NCBI RefSeq assembly: GCF_000506985.1 | Contig: NZ_KI650980.1 | Location: 930,001-994,000 of the forward strand | DNA from: Advenella kashmirensis W13003 | GTDB lineage: Bacteria; Pseudomonadota; Gammaproteobacteria; Burkholderiales; Burkholderiaceae_B | Direction of reading: 5' to 3' | Length of the DNA stretch: 64,000 bases | Part shown: piece by piece, positions 1-8,421 of the stretch | How positions within the stretch are numbered: position 1 is the stretch's first letter | Layout: every line of letters begins with the position of its first letter | Program-made: the position numbers and the translations under genes | Notes under the pieces: model-generated | Told to the model about the DNA's origin: nothing | The model's input: the letters and a program-made list of their open reading frames with translations, nothing else | Database searches by the model: none

Positions 1-730
1 CAGCACTGGCGGTCGGCACTTCAGGCAGCGAAGGCAACGGGTCCTTGCTGGTGACAACCAATGCCTTGAGCGCGCCCGACTTAATATGCGGCAGCAACGG
101 TGGCGGTGTGGTGATAGTCATATCCACGACACCCGCCAGCAAATCGGTCAGCGCAGGTCCCGTTCCCTTATACGGAACATGCGTGGTCTTGATGCCGGCC
201 ATCTGGTTCAATTGTTCCGTTGCGACATGCTGCAGCGCGCCCGTGCCTGAGGAGGCGTAGTTGAGCTTGCCCGGATTATCCTTGGCATATTGCACCAATT
301 CTTTCAGGCTGTTGACCGGCAAATCCTTTTTGACGACCAGTACCTGCGGTGCGGACAATACATTTGCGATTGGCGTAAAGTCCTTGACCGGATCCCAGCT
401 GACTTTTTCAATGCTCGGCGTAATTACCTGATAGCCTGAATACTGCAGCAACAGGTTGTATCCGTCGGGTTTCGAGCGCAGAACCTGTTGGGCGGCAATG
501 CCACCCGAGGCGCCGGGCTTGTTTTCCACCACCACCGGCTGACCCAGCTCCTTGCTGAGAGGATCCGCAATCATGCGGGCGGCAAGATCAGTGGTTCCAC
601 CGGGCGCAGCCGACACGATCAAAGAAATGGGTCGTTGCGGATATGCCGACTCCTGGGCCATTGCCTGCGTGGCAGTTGCCGCAGCGATGGCCAGCGTTAG
701 CAGCGGTAATTGGATATAGCTACGTTTCAT
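1..730 (-). CDS. Bug-family tripartite tricarboxylate transporter receptor (partial)
   Basis: Periplasmic solute-binding protein of the Bug/TctC type, which captures small carboxylates. The frame is open to the left edge of the window, so only about 243 N-terminal residues are present. Residues 1-25 form a signal peptide (basic start, hydrophobic core, cleavage near AMA-QE). The mature start has the family pattern YPQRPISLIV followed by APGGTTD. The ATG is preceded by GGAGAC at good spacing. No TctA or TctB membrane subunits are seen, so it may be an orphan receptor, as is common in Alcaligenaceae. It lies 33 bp behind the HMG-CoA-lyase-like gene on the same strand, so I infer co-transcription and a substrate related to that pathway. 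Family call is firm, substrate unknown. Confidence 0.93.
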   Translation of the reverse strand, partial: MKRSYIQLPLLTLAIAAATATQAMAQESAYPQRPISLIVSAAPGGTTDLAARMIADPLSKELGQPVVVENKPGASGGIAAQQVLRSKPDGYNLLLQYSGYQVITPSIEKVSWDPVKDFTPIANVLSAPQVLVVKKDLPVNSLKELVQYAKDNPGKLNYASSGTGALQHVATEQLNQMAGIKTTHVPYKGTGPALTDLLAGVVDMTITTPPPLLPHIKSGALKALVVTSKDPLPSLPEVPTASA

Positions 731-763
731 AAAAGTCTCCGTTGTTGTCTGTAATTTGCTCGA

Positions 764-1702
764 TCACTGCGAATGCTGCAATTGCTGCACATATTCAGGC
801 ACCGGGTGCAGCGACATGCGGGTCCCCGCTGCCAGCGTCTGACTGTTGACGTCATGACCGATCAGCGGCGCCAGCGTACGACTGATTGCCAGAATGGCGG
901 CCAAATCCACCCCTGTGTCATAGCCCATCAATTCGAGCATATGCACCAGGTCTTCGGTCGTCACGTTGCCCGAGGCGCCGGGCGCATAGGGGCATCCGCC
1001 CAATCCGCCCAGCGAGCTGTCGAACCGCTCTACACCAGCCTGCAGCGCTGTCACGGTATTGGCCAGCGCCATGCCGCGTGTGTTGTGAAAATGAGCGGTG
1101 ATCTGCAAGCCGGAAAAGCGCTCGATCACAGTTGAAAACAGACTGCCCACTTGTGTCGGATAGGCCATACCGGTGGTATCGCATAGCGTGACGCCGTTGA
1201 CGCCCAATTGCGCAAACCGGTCGATCCAGCCCAGCACGTCAGATTGTTCTATGTCCCCCTGCATCGGACAGCCGAACACGGTTGATAAGGACACGTTAAT
1301 GGCCGTATCTGTGTTCCTGACTTCCTCAATCACAGCGGCCAGCTGTTCAAAGGAGCGCTCGCGGCTCATGCGAAGATTCGAAAGATTATGCGTTTCGCTG
1401 ACTGACATGACCAGATTGATTTCATCCACACCGCAGGACATGGCCCGTTCTGCTCCTCGCATATTGGGCACCAGCACCGTGTAGACCACATCCGGGTTTC
1501 TGTGAAGACGATGCATCACCGCTTCTGCATCCTTCAATGCCGGGATGGCCCGCGGAGACGTGAAGGAAGTGACTTCGATTTTCGCGTAGCCGCACAGGCT
1601 CAACTGATCGACAAATGCAATTTTGTCTTCCGTATCGATAAAACGCGCTTCATTCTGAAAACCATCCCTGGGCGCTACTTCCTGAATAAACAGTTTCTTC
1701 AT
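764..1702 (-). CDS. Hydroxymethylglutaryl-CoA lyase family protein
   Basis: A 312-residue HMGL-like TIM-barrel lyase. The family cleaves 3-hydroxy-3-methylglutaryl-CoA to acetyl-CoA and acetoacetate, or related citramalyl-CoA-like thioesters. Visible signatures are APRDGFQNE near residue 10 (catalytic Arg/Asp), the metal-binding HFH motif in AHFHNTRG, and the Cys loop GLGGCPYAPGASGN. An upstream in-frame ATG would add 23 residues, but the ATG at 1702 has a clear AGGAGA site and gives the usual family N-terminus (MKKLFIQEVAPRDGF). It follows a family III CoA-transferase by 44 bp and precedes a Bug receptor, which suggests uptake, CoA activation and cleavage of a branched dicarboxylate. The exact thioester cannot be told from sequence. 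Confidence 0.9.
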   Translation of the reverse strand: MKKLFIQEVAPRDGFQNEARFIDTEDKIAFVDQLSLCGYAKIEVTSFTSPRAIPALKDAEAVMHRLHRNPDVVYTVLVPNMRGAERAMSCGVDEINLVMSVSETHNLSNLRMSRERSFEQLAAVIEEVRNTDTAINVSLSTVFGCPMQGDIEQSDVLGWIDRFAQLGVNGVTLCDTTGMAYPTQVGSLFSTVIERFSGLQITAHFHNTRGMALANTVTALQAGVERFDSSLGGLGGCPYAPGASGNVTTEDLVHMLELMGYDTGVDLAAILAISRTLAPLIGHDVNSQTLAAGTRMSLHPVPEYVQQLQHSQ

Positions 1703-1746
1703 GTCGTTCTCCTGACGCCCTTGCGTCGATCCGTATAGTCTGTACG

Positions 1747-2937
1747 TCAGATGATGCCGCGCGCACGCCATTGCTCACGCGTGGCTGCATCAATGCCGAG
1801 CCGGTCCAGGATGTCCTGTGTATCCTGGCCAAGCAGCGGTGCGCGGCGTCGCACATCGCCCGGCGTCGCGCTCAGTTTGGGCAGCACACCCGGCAGCGTC
1901 ACCGGCGTGCCGTCTTCAAGCTCTCCATCTATCAGCATCTGACGAGCCTGGTAATGCGGATCCTGGGCAATATCGGCGGCATCATAAATCCGGCCGCCGG
2001 GAATACGGTGTTCGTGCAATTGGCTAAGCACCTCGTCCAGCGTATGCTGCGCCGTCCATTGTCCGATCACGCCGTCGATATAATCGGCCTGAGCGGCGCG
2101 ACCATCGTTGTGTGCCAAAGCGGGATCATTGCCGATATCGTCACGGCCGATCAATGCCATCAGACGCTTGAATATGCTGTCGCCATTGCCGGCAACCAGC
2201 GCATATTTGCCGTCAGCGCACCGGTACGCGTTGCTGGGAGTAATACCGGGCAGACTGCTTCCCGCAGGCTGACGTACGTGTCCAAAAACGGAGTATTCGG
2301 CAAGAGTACTTTCCATCATATTGAAGACAGATTCGTACAAGGCCACGTCGATCACCTGGCCCTTGCCGTTGAATTGATCCCGATGACGCAAGGCCAGCAA
2401 TACGCCGATCACGCCATGCAATGCAGACAGCGAGTCGCCAATTGAGATGCCGACACGCACTGGTGGCCTGTCGGGCTCCCCGCTCAAATGGCGCAGCCCC
2501 CCCATAGCCTCACCCACGACGCCAAAACCCGGCAAATCCTTATAAGGACCGGTCTGTCCATAGCCCGACACTCGCAGCATGATCAAGCGCGGATTGATTT
2601 TGCGAAGATCCTCGAACCCCAAATTCCATTTTTCCAGCGTACCGGGGCGAAAGTTTTCGACAATGACATCCACATCAGCCACCAGTTGGCGGATGACGTC
2701 CTGCCCTTCCCGCTCATGCAAATTGAGTGTGACCGACTTTTTATTGCGCGATTGCGAGGCCCACCATACCGAGGTGCCTTCGTGCAGCATGCGCCACTTG
2801 CGCAGGGGATCGCCCGTGCCGGGCGGCTCGATCTTGATGACCTCCGCGCCGAACTCGCCCAACATTTTGGTGGCAAAGGGGCCGGCAATCAGTTGCCCGA
2901 GTTCCAGGACCTTGATTCCATCCAGCGGTTTTGACAT
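1747..2937 (-). CDS. CaiB/BaiF family III CoA-transferase
   Basis: A 396-residue family III CoA-transferase, which moves CoA between acyl-CoA and a free carboxylate through an aspartyl-CoA intermediate. The N-terminus (LDGIKVLELGQLIAGP) is typical, VENFRPGTLEKWNLG and SGYGQTGPY match conserved blocks, and Asp168 in SIGDSL sits where the catalytic Asp of the family lies. Length is normal. It is the first gene of a leftward unit with the HMGL-like lyase and the Bug receptor. A 183-bp gap separates it from the LysR gene upstream, and that gap holds palindromic sites. I infer that it activates the acid later cleaved by the lyase, with the neighbouring LysR protein as the likely regulator. Confidence 0.92.
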   Translation of the reverse strand: MSKPLDGIKVLELGQLIAGPFATKMLGEFGAEVIKIEPPGTGDPLRKWRMLHEGTSVWWASQSRNKKSVTLNLHEREGQDVIRQLVADVDVIVENFRPGTLEKWNLGFEDLRKINPRLIMLRVSGYGQTGPYKDLPGFGVVGEAMGGLRHLSGEPDRPPVRVGISIGDSLSALHGVIGVLLALRHRDQFNGKGQVIDVALYESVFNMMESTLAEYSVFGHVRQPAGSSLPGITPSNAYRCADGKYALVAGNGDSIFKRLMALIGRDDIGNDPALAHNDGRAAQADYIDGVIGQWTAQHTLDEVLSQLHEHRIPGGRIYDAADIAQDPHYQARQMLIDGELEDGTPVTLPGVLPKLSATPGDVRRRAPLLGQDTQDILDRLGIDAATREQWRARGII

Positions 2938-2993
2938 GGCGTGACCTGTATATGTATTTCAGTGCCACCATCATGACCGTAATTTGATTATTT

Positions 2994-3010
2994 GAAAATT
3001 GCTAATTTTC
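2994..3010. promoter_or_regulatory. Candidate LysR operator palindrome
   Basis: Perfect inverted repeat GAAAATT-gct-AATTTTC, centred 65 bp upstream of the CoA-transferase start. It has the dyad, AT-rich form of LysR-type sites (T-N11-A). The adjacent LysR gene makes it a plausible operator; binding is inferred. Confidence 0.4.
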
Positions 3011-3043
3011 TGACAACCCTTTCCTGATTTTCAAGGCTGACAG

Positions 3044-3090
3044 ATATTCGAACACATATTCGGGTCGCAGACCGGCACTGCATATGTTCG
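3044..3090. promoter_or_regulatory. Repeat cluster between LysR gene and CoA-transferase gene
   Basis: ATATTCG occurs twice with a 12-bp period (3044 and 3056), and CGAACA at 3049 is mirrored by TGTTCG at 3085. This is a possible second binding region for one of the two upstream regulators, or part of the CoA-transferase promoter. Confidence 0.3.
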
Positions 3091-3120
3091 CCGCTTATCG
3101 TTCGGCGGAGGACCAAACCC

Positions 3121-4044
3121 TTATTTGACCTGAGCGTGAGCCTGTTTCAGAAAATCGAGCAATCGCTGTGCGTCCGGCTTGAGCCCGGCGGCGTTGCGAA
3201 CACCCACATAAAGCGTGCGCTGCCCCCATTCGTCTTCCAATGGCAAGGCGTGCAGGCCTTTACCGATAATTTCAGAGCGCACCGCTTCCAGGGGCAATAG
3301 CCCCACCCCCAAGCCCGCTTCAATCATCCTGCAGATCGCGTCAAAGCTGCTGACCTGAACACGCAGTCGCAGCGTTTTTCCGGCAGCCAGCGCGGCGTCC
3401 TGCATCCTCACTTGCAACGAGCTGCCATCGGACAAACCCACAAAGTCATTGTCCAGCACCTGGGCAAATCGAATGCGCCTGCGCTTGCCCAGAGGATGAC
3501 CGCGCGGTACCAGCACCACCAGTTGGTCATGACGATAGAAATATTTTTCAACCAGGCCGCTTGGGATATTGTCGGCAAAGATACCAATATCGATCCGTTC
3601 CTGCGTGAGCGCCGTAATAATCTCGTGGCTCAGCTTTTCGTCAAGGCTCAATCTGATCGCCGGATGCGCACGGGAAAACGCCGCCAGATCGCCTGGCAGA
3701 AACTGAATCACAGATGACGTATTTGCCCAAATTCGCACCTGGCCGCGCAGCCCGGCAGAATAGGCATTCATATCCGATGTCAGGCGTGAAACAGCAGCAA
3801 TGACCAATTGTGCATGTTCCACCAGCGCGTGGCCCGCAGGCGTCAGTTCCAGCCCGCGTGCGCGTCGGATGAACAGCTCACACCCGATCTGCTTTTCCAG
3901 TTCGGAAATACGCTTGCTCAACGCCGACAGCGTCATATGAGCATGATCGGCCGCACGGGTCAGATTCAGCGCACGCGCTGCCAACAGAAAAAGGCGGAGG
4001 GTCTGGGGGTCGAAACGCGACAGATTAACCGGTTCAGAAATCAT
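3121..4044 (-). CDS. LysR-family transcriptional regulator
   Basis: A 307-residue LysR-type regulator: winged HTH at about residues 10-69 (LNLTRAADHAHMTLSALSKR, then ELFIRRARGLELTPAG) and a two-lobed substrate-binding domain after about residue 95. An ATG three codons upstream is in frame, but the ATG at 4044 forms an ATGA overlap with the stop codon of the preceding HTH gene, so I use it. The overlap implies translational coupling with that gene. The CoA-transferase unit follows on the same strand behind a palindrome-rich gap, so it is the likely target. The effector is unknown. Confidence 0.93.
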   Translation of the reverse strand: MISEPVNLSRFDPQTLRLFLLAARALNLTRAADHAHMTLSALSKRISELEKQIGCELFIRRARGLELTPAGHALVEHAQLVIAAVSRLTSDMNAYSAGLRGQVRIWANTSSVIQFLPGDLAAFSRAHPAIRLSLDEKLSHEIITALTQERIDIGIFADNIPSGLVEKYFYRHDQLVVLVPRGHPLGKRRRIRFAQVLDNDFVGLSDGSSLQVRMQDAALAAGKTLRLRVQVSSFDAICRMIEAGLGVGLLPLEAVRSEIIGKGLHALPLEDEWGQRTLYVGVRNAAGLKPDAQRLLDFLKQAHAQVK

Positions 4045-4964
4045 GAGACACAATCCAGTCCAAGGGCCACTTTTTTATCGAGCAGCTTTCGACTATGCTC
4101 ATCGGCCGGAACGTAGACCAGCAGCCGATCGCCAGCCACCGGCATGCTCCACCAGTTGGTCTGCAATACTTCAAGCGTCCCCAGGCCGGCATATTTATAG
4201 CGAACAATATGATCGACCGTCGCACACACTTGATTGCGATTCCAGAGATCAGCAAATTGTGCGGAACATCCAAGCAGGCGCTCAAGCGTGCGTTCCCATG
4301 CCGGATTCCCCAGGTGCGCCGCCATTTGAGCTCGCAGTCGTGCCGCCATATGTGCAATGATCTGCTCCTGGTCATGCAACACCGCCCTGACCCGGTCGTC
4401 GGTCAGCGTCAGATAAATACAATTGCGATCCTGGATCGCGACCTGGTTCAGGTCGCGATCAATCATGCAGCAAAAGGCGTGATTAAACGCAGTGATATCG
4501 AAACGCTCACTTTGCAGGACAGCCGGCAGCGGATGCAAATGGTCCAGGATAGTCTGTACCGCATCCGGCATCATACGGCAAATTTTCCCTGTCACTTCCG
4601 ATGCCGGACTGGCCAGACCGGCCAATGTGAACAAATAACGGGTTTCCGTATCGGAGCACTGTAGTGCCGACGCAACAGCCTGCAGTACTCTGGACGACAC
4701 CCGAATGGGTCTTCCCTGCTCCAGCTTGGTATACCAGGTGATGCCGATGTCAGCCAGTTGTGCCACTTCTTCCCGGCGCAACCCCGGCGTTCGTATTCGA
4801 CCATAGCGAGGCAATCCCAAGCGAACCGGGTCCAGGCATTCGCGGCGATTACGCAAAAATGCACCCAGTTCCTGCGCCCTGTCTTCCCTGTCGTCAACAG
4901 GTTCTTTCGGGGGTTCGCCTGCGCGAGGCGTTATAAATGCGGATATGCCCTCTGTCATTTTCAT
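4041..4964 (-). CDS. Helix-turn-helix regulator with MmyB-like ligand domain
   Basis: A 307-residue regulator with an XRE-type HTH at about residues 30-105 (LGAFLRNRRECLDP, then TPGLRREEVAQLADIGITWY) and the MmyB/MLTR-like C-terminal domain that follows this HTH type. The motif TWYTKLEQGR is characteristic. It is divergent from an MFS efflux gene, with a 130-bp gap that contains ACCAG repeats, so I infer control of the pump and probably autoregulation. Its 3' end overlaps the start of a LysR gene by 4 bp (ATGA). Two unrelated regulators coupled in this way is unusual. The ligand is unknown. Confidence 0.9.
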   Translation of the reverse strand: MKMTEGISAFITPRAGEPPKEPVDDREDRAQELGAFLRNRRECLDPVRLGLPRYGRIRTPGLRREEVAQLADIGITWYTKLEQGRPIRVSSRVLQAVASALQCSDTETRYLFTLAGLASPASEVTGKICRMMPDAVQTILDHLHPLPAVLQSERFDITAFNHAFCCMIDRDLNQVAIQDRNCIYLTLTDDRVRAVLHDQEQIIAHMAARLRAQMAAHLGNPAWERTLERLLGCSAQFADLWNRNQVCATVDHIVRYKYAGLGTLEVLQTNWWSMPVAGDRLLVYVPADEHSRKLLDKKVALGLDCVS

Positions 4965-4994
4965 TTTTTCATCCTGATCATGAACCTTTTCTAC

Positions 4995-5037
4995 ACCAGC
5001 CTGACACTTTTTATACCAGTCTAAACAGGCTCTGGTA
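4995..5037. promoter_or_regulatory. Candidate operator for the divergent HTH regulator/MFS pair
   Basis: ACCAGYCTRA occurs at 4995 and 5015, exactly 20 bp apart, and the second copy forms an inverted pair TACCAG (5014-5019)/CTGGTA (5032-5037). Two-turn spacing and a position between divergent genes fit an operator for the MmyB-type regulator. Binding is inferred. Confidence 0.4.
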
Positions 5038-5094
5038 CCCGTTTAAAAGAATCTTCATAATACCGCATTGATCACTTTTCTCCAGGGTTTTTCC

Positions 5095-6537
5095 ATGGCT
5101 GATACAACCCATGACAACGCTCAAATGAGTCGCGCCGGACTAGCAGTCCTGCTTGCCGGTATGTTTCTCCCGCAGATTGATTTTTCCATTATCAATGTGG
5201 CGCTGGATTCCGTTGCCCGTTCGCTGCACGCAAGCGAATATGAACTTGAACTGATGGTGGCCTTGTATGGTGTCGCCTTCGCCGTCGTGCTGGCCATGGG
5301 CGGCAGGCTGGGCGATATATACGGACGCAGGCGTCTGTTCAATATCGGCGTGCTGCTCTTTGGCATCGCCTCGTTGCTTTGCGGTATAGCGCCTGCCATA
5401 TACTTTTTGCTGCTGGCCCGCACCCTGCAGGGCATCGCCGCCGCACTCATGGTTCCACAGATTCTGGCAACCATTCACGTCTGCCTGAAAGGGCACGCGC
5501 ATTCGCGCGCTATTGGTCTGTATAGTTCGATTGGCGGCCTGTCTTTTATTATTGGCCAGGTGCTGGGAGGGTTTCTCGTTCATGCAAATATTGCCGGATC
5601 GCAGTGGCGCAGCATCTTTTTGATCAATCTTCCTGTCTGCGCGGCTGTGCTGTTGCTGTCACCCCGTTTCATTCCCGAAACGCGGCGCTCGAACCCGGCC
5701 GGAATCGACTGGCCTGGAACAATTTTGCTGGCTTTGCTGATTATCAGCATTCTGGTGCCCGTTGCCGTGGGCCCTTCTGTCGGATGGTCGTGGCCCTGGC
5801 TGCTTGCGATGGCCGCAGCGCTGCCGCTTGCAGTGGCACTTTGGAAAACAGAAGTCAATCAGGCAAAACGAGGTACGCTTCCCCTGCTGCCCCCATCCCT
5901 GACGCGGCTGCCAACGGTGCGTTTCGGTTTTTTCATGGCCATCCTGTTTTTTTCTTGCTGGAGCGGTTTCATGTTCGTTCTGGCGCTGACACTGCAGGCA
6001 GGCGCGGGCCTCACCCCGTTACAATCGGGTAATTCTTTTATTGCGCTGGGCGTCGCGTTTTTTGTTGGTTCGCTGCTGAGCACGCGCACGGTTGCACGAA
6101 TCGGGTTGCTTCCAACGCTGATCCTGGGCTGCGCCATGGTTATACCGGGTCTGCTGTGTCTGCTTTGGATCTTGCGGGTGGTCTGGCCCGCTCCGGACCT
6201 GCTATCGCTGACCATTCCTTCCTTTCTGATCGGTATCGGACAGGCCTTTATTGTCGGTGCATTCTACCGGATCGGTATGTCGCAAATTCCTGCTGAACAG
6301 GCAGGCGCCGGCAGCGCCATGCTGTCGACTATACAGCAAGCCTCCATGGGATTCGGCCCGACCCTTTTGGGTGCCGTATTCTCGCAGGCACTGCTTCACG
6401 GACATGATTATCAACACGCGCTGGGCGCCAGCCTGCAGCTCGAAATGGTGCTGATCGCGATTCTGCTGGTTGCTGCAACAGGCTATTATTTCCGCACACG
6501 CAACCAGTCGCGTCTGGCTGTTCAGGGCAACAGCTGA
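5095..6537 (+). CDS. MFS transporter, DHA2 (EmrB/QacA-like) type
   Basis: A 480-residue inner-membrane proton-driven exporter of the 14-helix DHA2 group. Hydrophobic segments run the whole length; motif A reads GRLGDIYGRRR after helix 2, and a long hydrophilic stretch lies mid-protein near ETRRSNPAGIDWPG. A TTG 27 bp upstream is in frame, but the ATG at 5095 gives the normal cytoplasmic start (MADTTHDN). The ribosome site is weak. It is divergent from the HTH regulator, the usual layout for drug or metabolite efflux under local control. Substrate unknown. Antibiotic or aromatic-acid export would both fit. Confidence 0.92.
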   Translation: MADTTHDNAQMSRAGLAVLLAGMFLPQIDFSIINVALDSVARSLHASEYELELMVALYGVAFAVVLAMGGRLGDIYGRRRLFNIGVLLFGIASLLCGIAPAIYFLLLARTLQGIAAALMVPQILATIHVCLKGHAHSRAIGLYSSIGGLSFIIGQVLGGFLVHANIAGSQWRSIFLINLPVCAAVLLLSPRFIPETRRSNPAGIDWPGTILLALLIISILVPVAVGPSVGWSWPWLLAMAAALPLAVALWKTEVNQAKRGTLPLLPPSLTRLPTVRFGFFMAILFFSCWSGFMFVLALTLQAGAGLTPLQSGNSFIALGVAFFVGSLLSTRTVARIGLLPTLILGCAMVIPGLLCLLWILRVVWPAPDLLSLTIPSFLIGIGQAFIVGAFYRIGMSQIPAEQAGAGSAMLSTIQQASMGFGPTLLGAVFSQALLHGHDYQHALGASLQLEMVLIAILLVAATGYYFRTRNQSRLAVQGNS

Positions 6538-6779
6538 ATGTCGGAACCGGCGCTCGCCAGGAAGGTGCTTGACGAGCGCGTATTGCCCCAGGCCCGCACG
6601 CGCCGGAAACGACAGTGTCATTTGTGATATTGGCAACACTTTGAAGCGGAACACGGCAGCGGCGGCGCCATGCGCTGGCATTAACAGAGTAAATCCTCTA
6701 CCATAGGAATCAGGGCTTTCCCCAGTATCATTTGCCGGAACGCTGCGCCCCAGCCCGGCCGCCGTTTTTCCGGAAACAC
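6538..6779. other. Intergenic region without a supported gene
   Basis: The gap between the MFS and EamA genes contains an inverted repeat GCGCTCG (6550-6556)/CGAGCGC (6573-6579) just after the MFS stop, without a T-run. It may be a weak or Rho-assisted terminator. Nothing else stands out. Confidence 0.35.
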
Positions 6780-7694
6780 ATGAATCAGCCGACCGCATCC
6801 GTCTCCAGCCCCCTGCCTGGAATTATTTCACTGCTTGTTGCGATGTCGGTTCTGTCCATGCTGGACGCCACCGGCAAATGGCTGATGTCCGTGGGCGTTC
6901 CGTTGCTCTTGCTGTGCTGGGTCCGGTACTCGGTACACCTCATATTGATCACGTCGCTTGTCATACCAGCCAAAGGCTGGCAGATCCTGAAAACGAAAAA
7001 ACCCGTAGAACAATTGCTGCGCGGTGTGTTCATGCTGACCTCGACCATGGTCTTTTTCACCACCTTGCGTTATTTGCCGCAAGCGCAAGCGACCGCAATC
7101 AACTTTATCGCCCCGCTTATTCTTCTGGCCGTCGCGCCCTGGATTCTGAAGGAAAAAGCCATGTTGTCGCGGTGGATTGCCGCGATTGTGGGATTTCTTG
7201 GCATTCTGGTTGTTATCCGTCCATCGGGTGGCCTTGACCCGATCGGCGTCATGTTCGGCCTGTCCAATGCCGTGATTTTTTCCTTGCAGTTTATCGCCAA
7301 CAGGCGCCTGGCCGGCGACAACCCGCTGACTACCGTGATCTGGAGCGGCTTTTTCGGCACTGCTGTCCTGACGGGCTACACACTGTTTACCCTGGACGAA
7401 GTCGTGTCAGTCATGGCAACGCTGGATCTCAAACAATGGCTGCTGCTTCTGTCTACCGGTATCACGGGCGGCATGGGCCACTTGCTGCAGATTCAGGCCT
7501 ACCGCCACGCACCTGCTTCGCTGCTGTCGCCCTTCGTTTATCTGCAGATCATCAGCGCCACGGTTCTGGGATGGCTGATCTGGAATCAGTTTCCCGACGC
7601 AATTACGTGGCTGGGCATCGGCATTATTTGCGCCAGCGGTATCGGCATCACCCTGTACGAGCTGCGTGCCCGGCCAGTGCCCGTCGCTGCCTAG
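6780..7694 (+). CDS. EamA (DMT superfamily) transporter
   Basis: A 304-residue ten-helix inner-membrane protein with two EamA repeats (about residues 12-145 and 160-295). Typical pieces are LSMLDATGKWLM in helix 1 and the block YLPQAQATAINFIAPL in the first repeat. A longer frame starts 48 bp upstream, but the ATG at 6780 gives a normal amphipathic start (MNQPTASVSS). Members export amino acids, nucleosides or drugs; the substrate cannot be read from sequence. It is convergent with the MgtC gene, with only 25 bp between stops. Confidence 0.9.
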   Translation: MNQPTASVSSPLPGIISLLVAMSVLSMLDATGKWLMSVGVPLLLLCWVRYSVHLILITSLVIPAKGWQILKTKKPVEQLLRGVFMLTSTMVFFTTLRYLPQAQATAINFIAPLILLAVAPWILKEKAMLSRWIAAIVGFLGILVVIRPSGGLDPIGVMFGLSNAVIFSLQFIANRRLAGDNPLTTVIWSGFFGTAVLTGYTLFTLDEVVSVMATLDLKQWLLLLSTGITGGMGHLLQIQAYRHAPASLLSPFVYLQIISATVLGWLIWNQFPDAITWLGIGIICASGIGITLYELRARPVPVAA

Positions 7695-7719
7695 TGCTGT
7701 CGTACGCCACGTACTTCAT

Positions 7720-8421
7720 TCACCACGAATAGGGATCAATTTCCTCATCGGAATCCATTTCTGAATAGGATTCAATGCCGGGAAGGTCATTGAATTTTTT
7801 TCGAATCAGAACATATTCCTGCAATGACATCCGTGAAAAAACCACGTATACCTCGTCATATTCTTCGTCTTCGCCCGGCTGCACGATGAATTGCTTGACC
7901 CGGTTGGCGCTCACGCCCAGCGCTTGGTTGAACGACCCCAGGGTCAATTTCCCCCGCTTGACCTTGATCGTGACATGACGCCGACGGTGATAGGCAATGA
8001 AACGTTTTTCCAATGGTTTGACGCCCGCCAGAATAAGCAGAATGATCAAGGTGGCGGCAATAGATGGCGTATACAGTCCGCCTCCCACCGCCAGACCGAT
8101 ACCAGCCACAGACCACACGCTGGCAGCGGTGGTCAGGCCGCGGATAACCTGCCCGCGCGCCAGAATGGCGCCTGCACCCAGAAAACCGATCCCTGAAACA
8201 ACCTGGGCGGCCACCCGGGATGGGTCCAGGGTCACATGGTCGCCCAAGGTGTCGGTAAACCCATAGATGGAGACGATCATCATGAGGCTCGAACCCACAC
8301 ACACCAGCATATGCGTGCGCAAACCTGCCGCCCAGGACAGTCGCTCCCGCTCAAAGCCGATCAGGCTTCCCAACGCCGCTGACATGACCAGCCTTCCCAC
8401 CAGTTCCATTTCTGACGCCAT
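7720..8421 (-). CDS. MgtC/SapB family membrane protein
   Basis: A 233-residue inner-membrane protein. The N-terminal half has about five hydrophobic segments and the family motif LGSLIGFERERLSW. The C-terminal half (after about residue 140) is a soluble ACT-like domain ending in acidic residues. The ATG at 8421 has a strong GAGGAAA site 7 bases ahead; a 15-codon longer form is less likely. MgtC proteins help adaptation to low magnesium or acid and, in pathogens, survival in macrophages; SapB-like members in environmental bacteria are poorly understood. No magnesium-transport ATPase gene is adjacent. Confidence 0.9.
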   Translation of the reverse strand: MASEMELVGRLVMSAALGSLIGFERERLSWAAGLRTHMLVCVGSSLMMIVSIYGFTDTLGDHVTLDPSRVAAQVVSGIGFLGAGAILARGQVIRGLTTAASVWSVAGIGLAVGGGLYTPSIAATLIILLILAGVKPLEKRFIAYHRRRHVTIKVKRGKLTLGSFNQALGVSANRVKQFIVQPGEDEEYDEVYVVFSRMSLQEYVLIRKKFNDLPGIESYSEMDSDEEIDPYSW

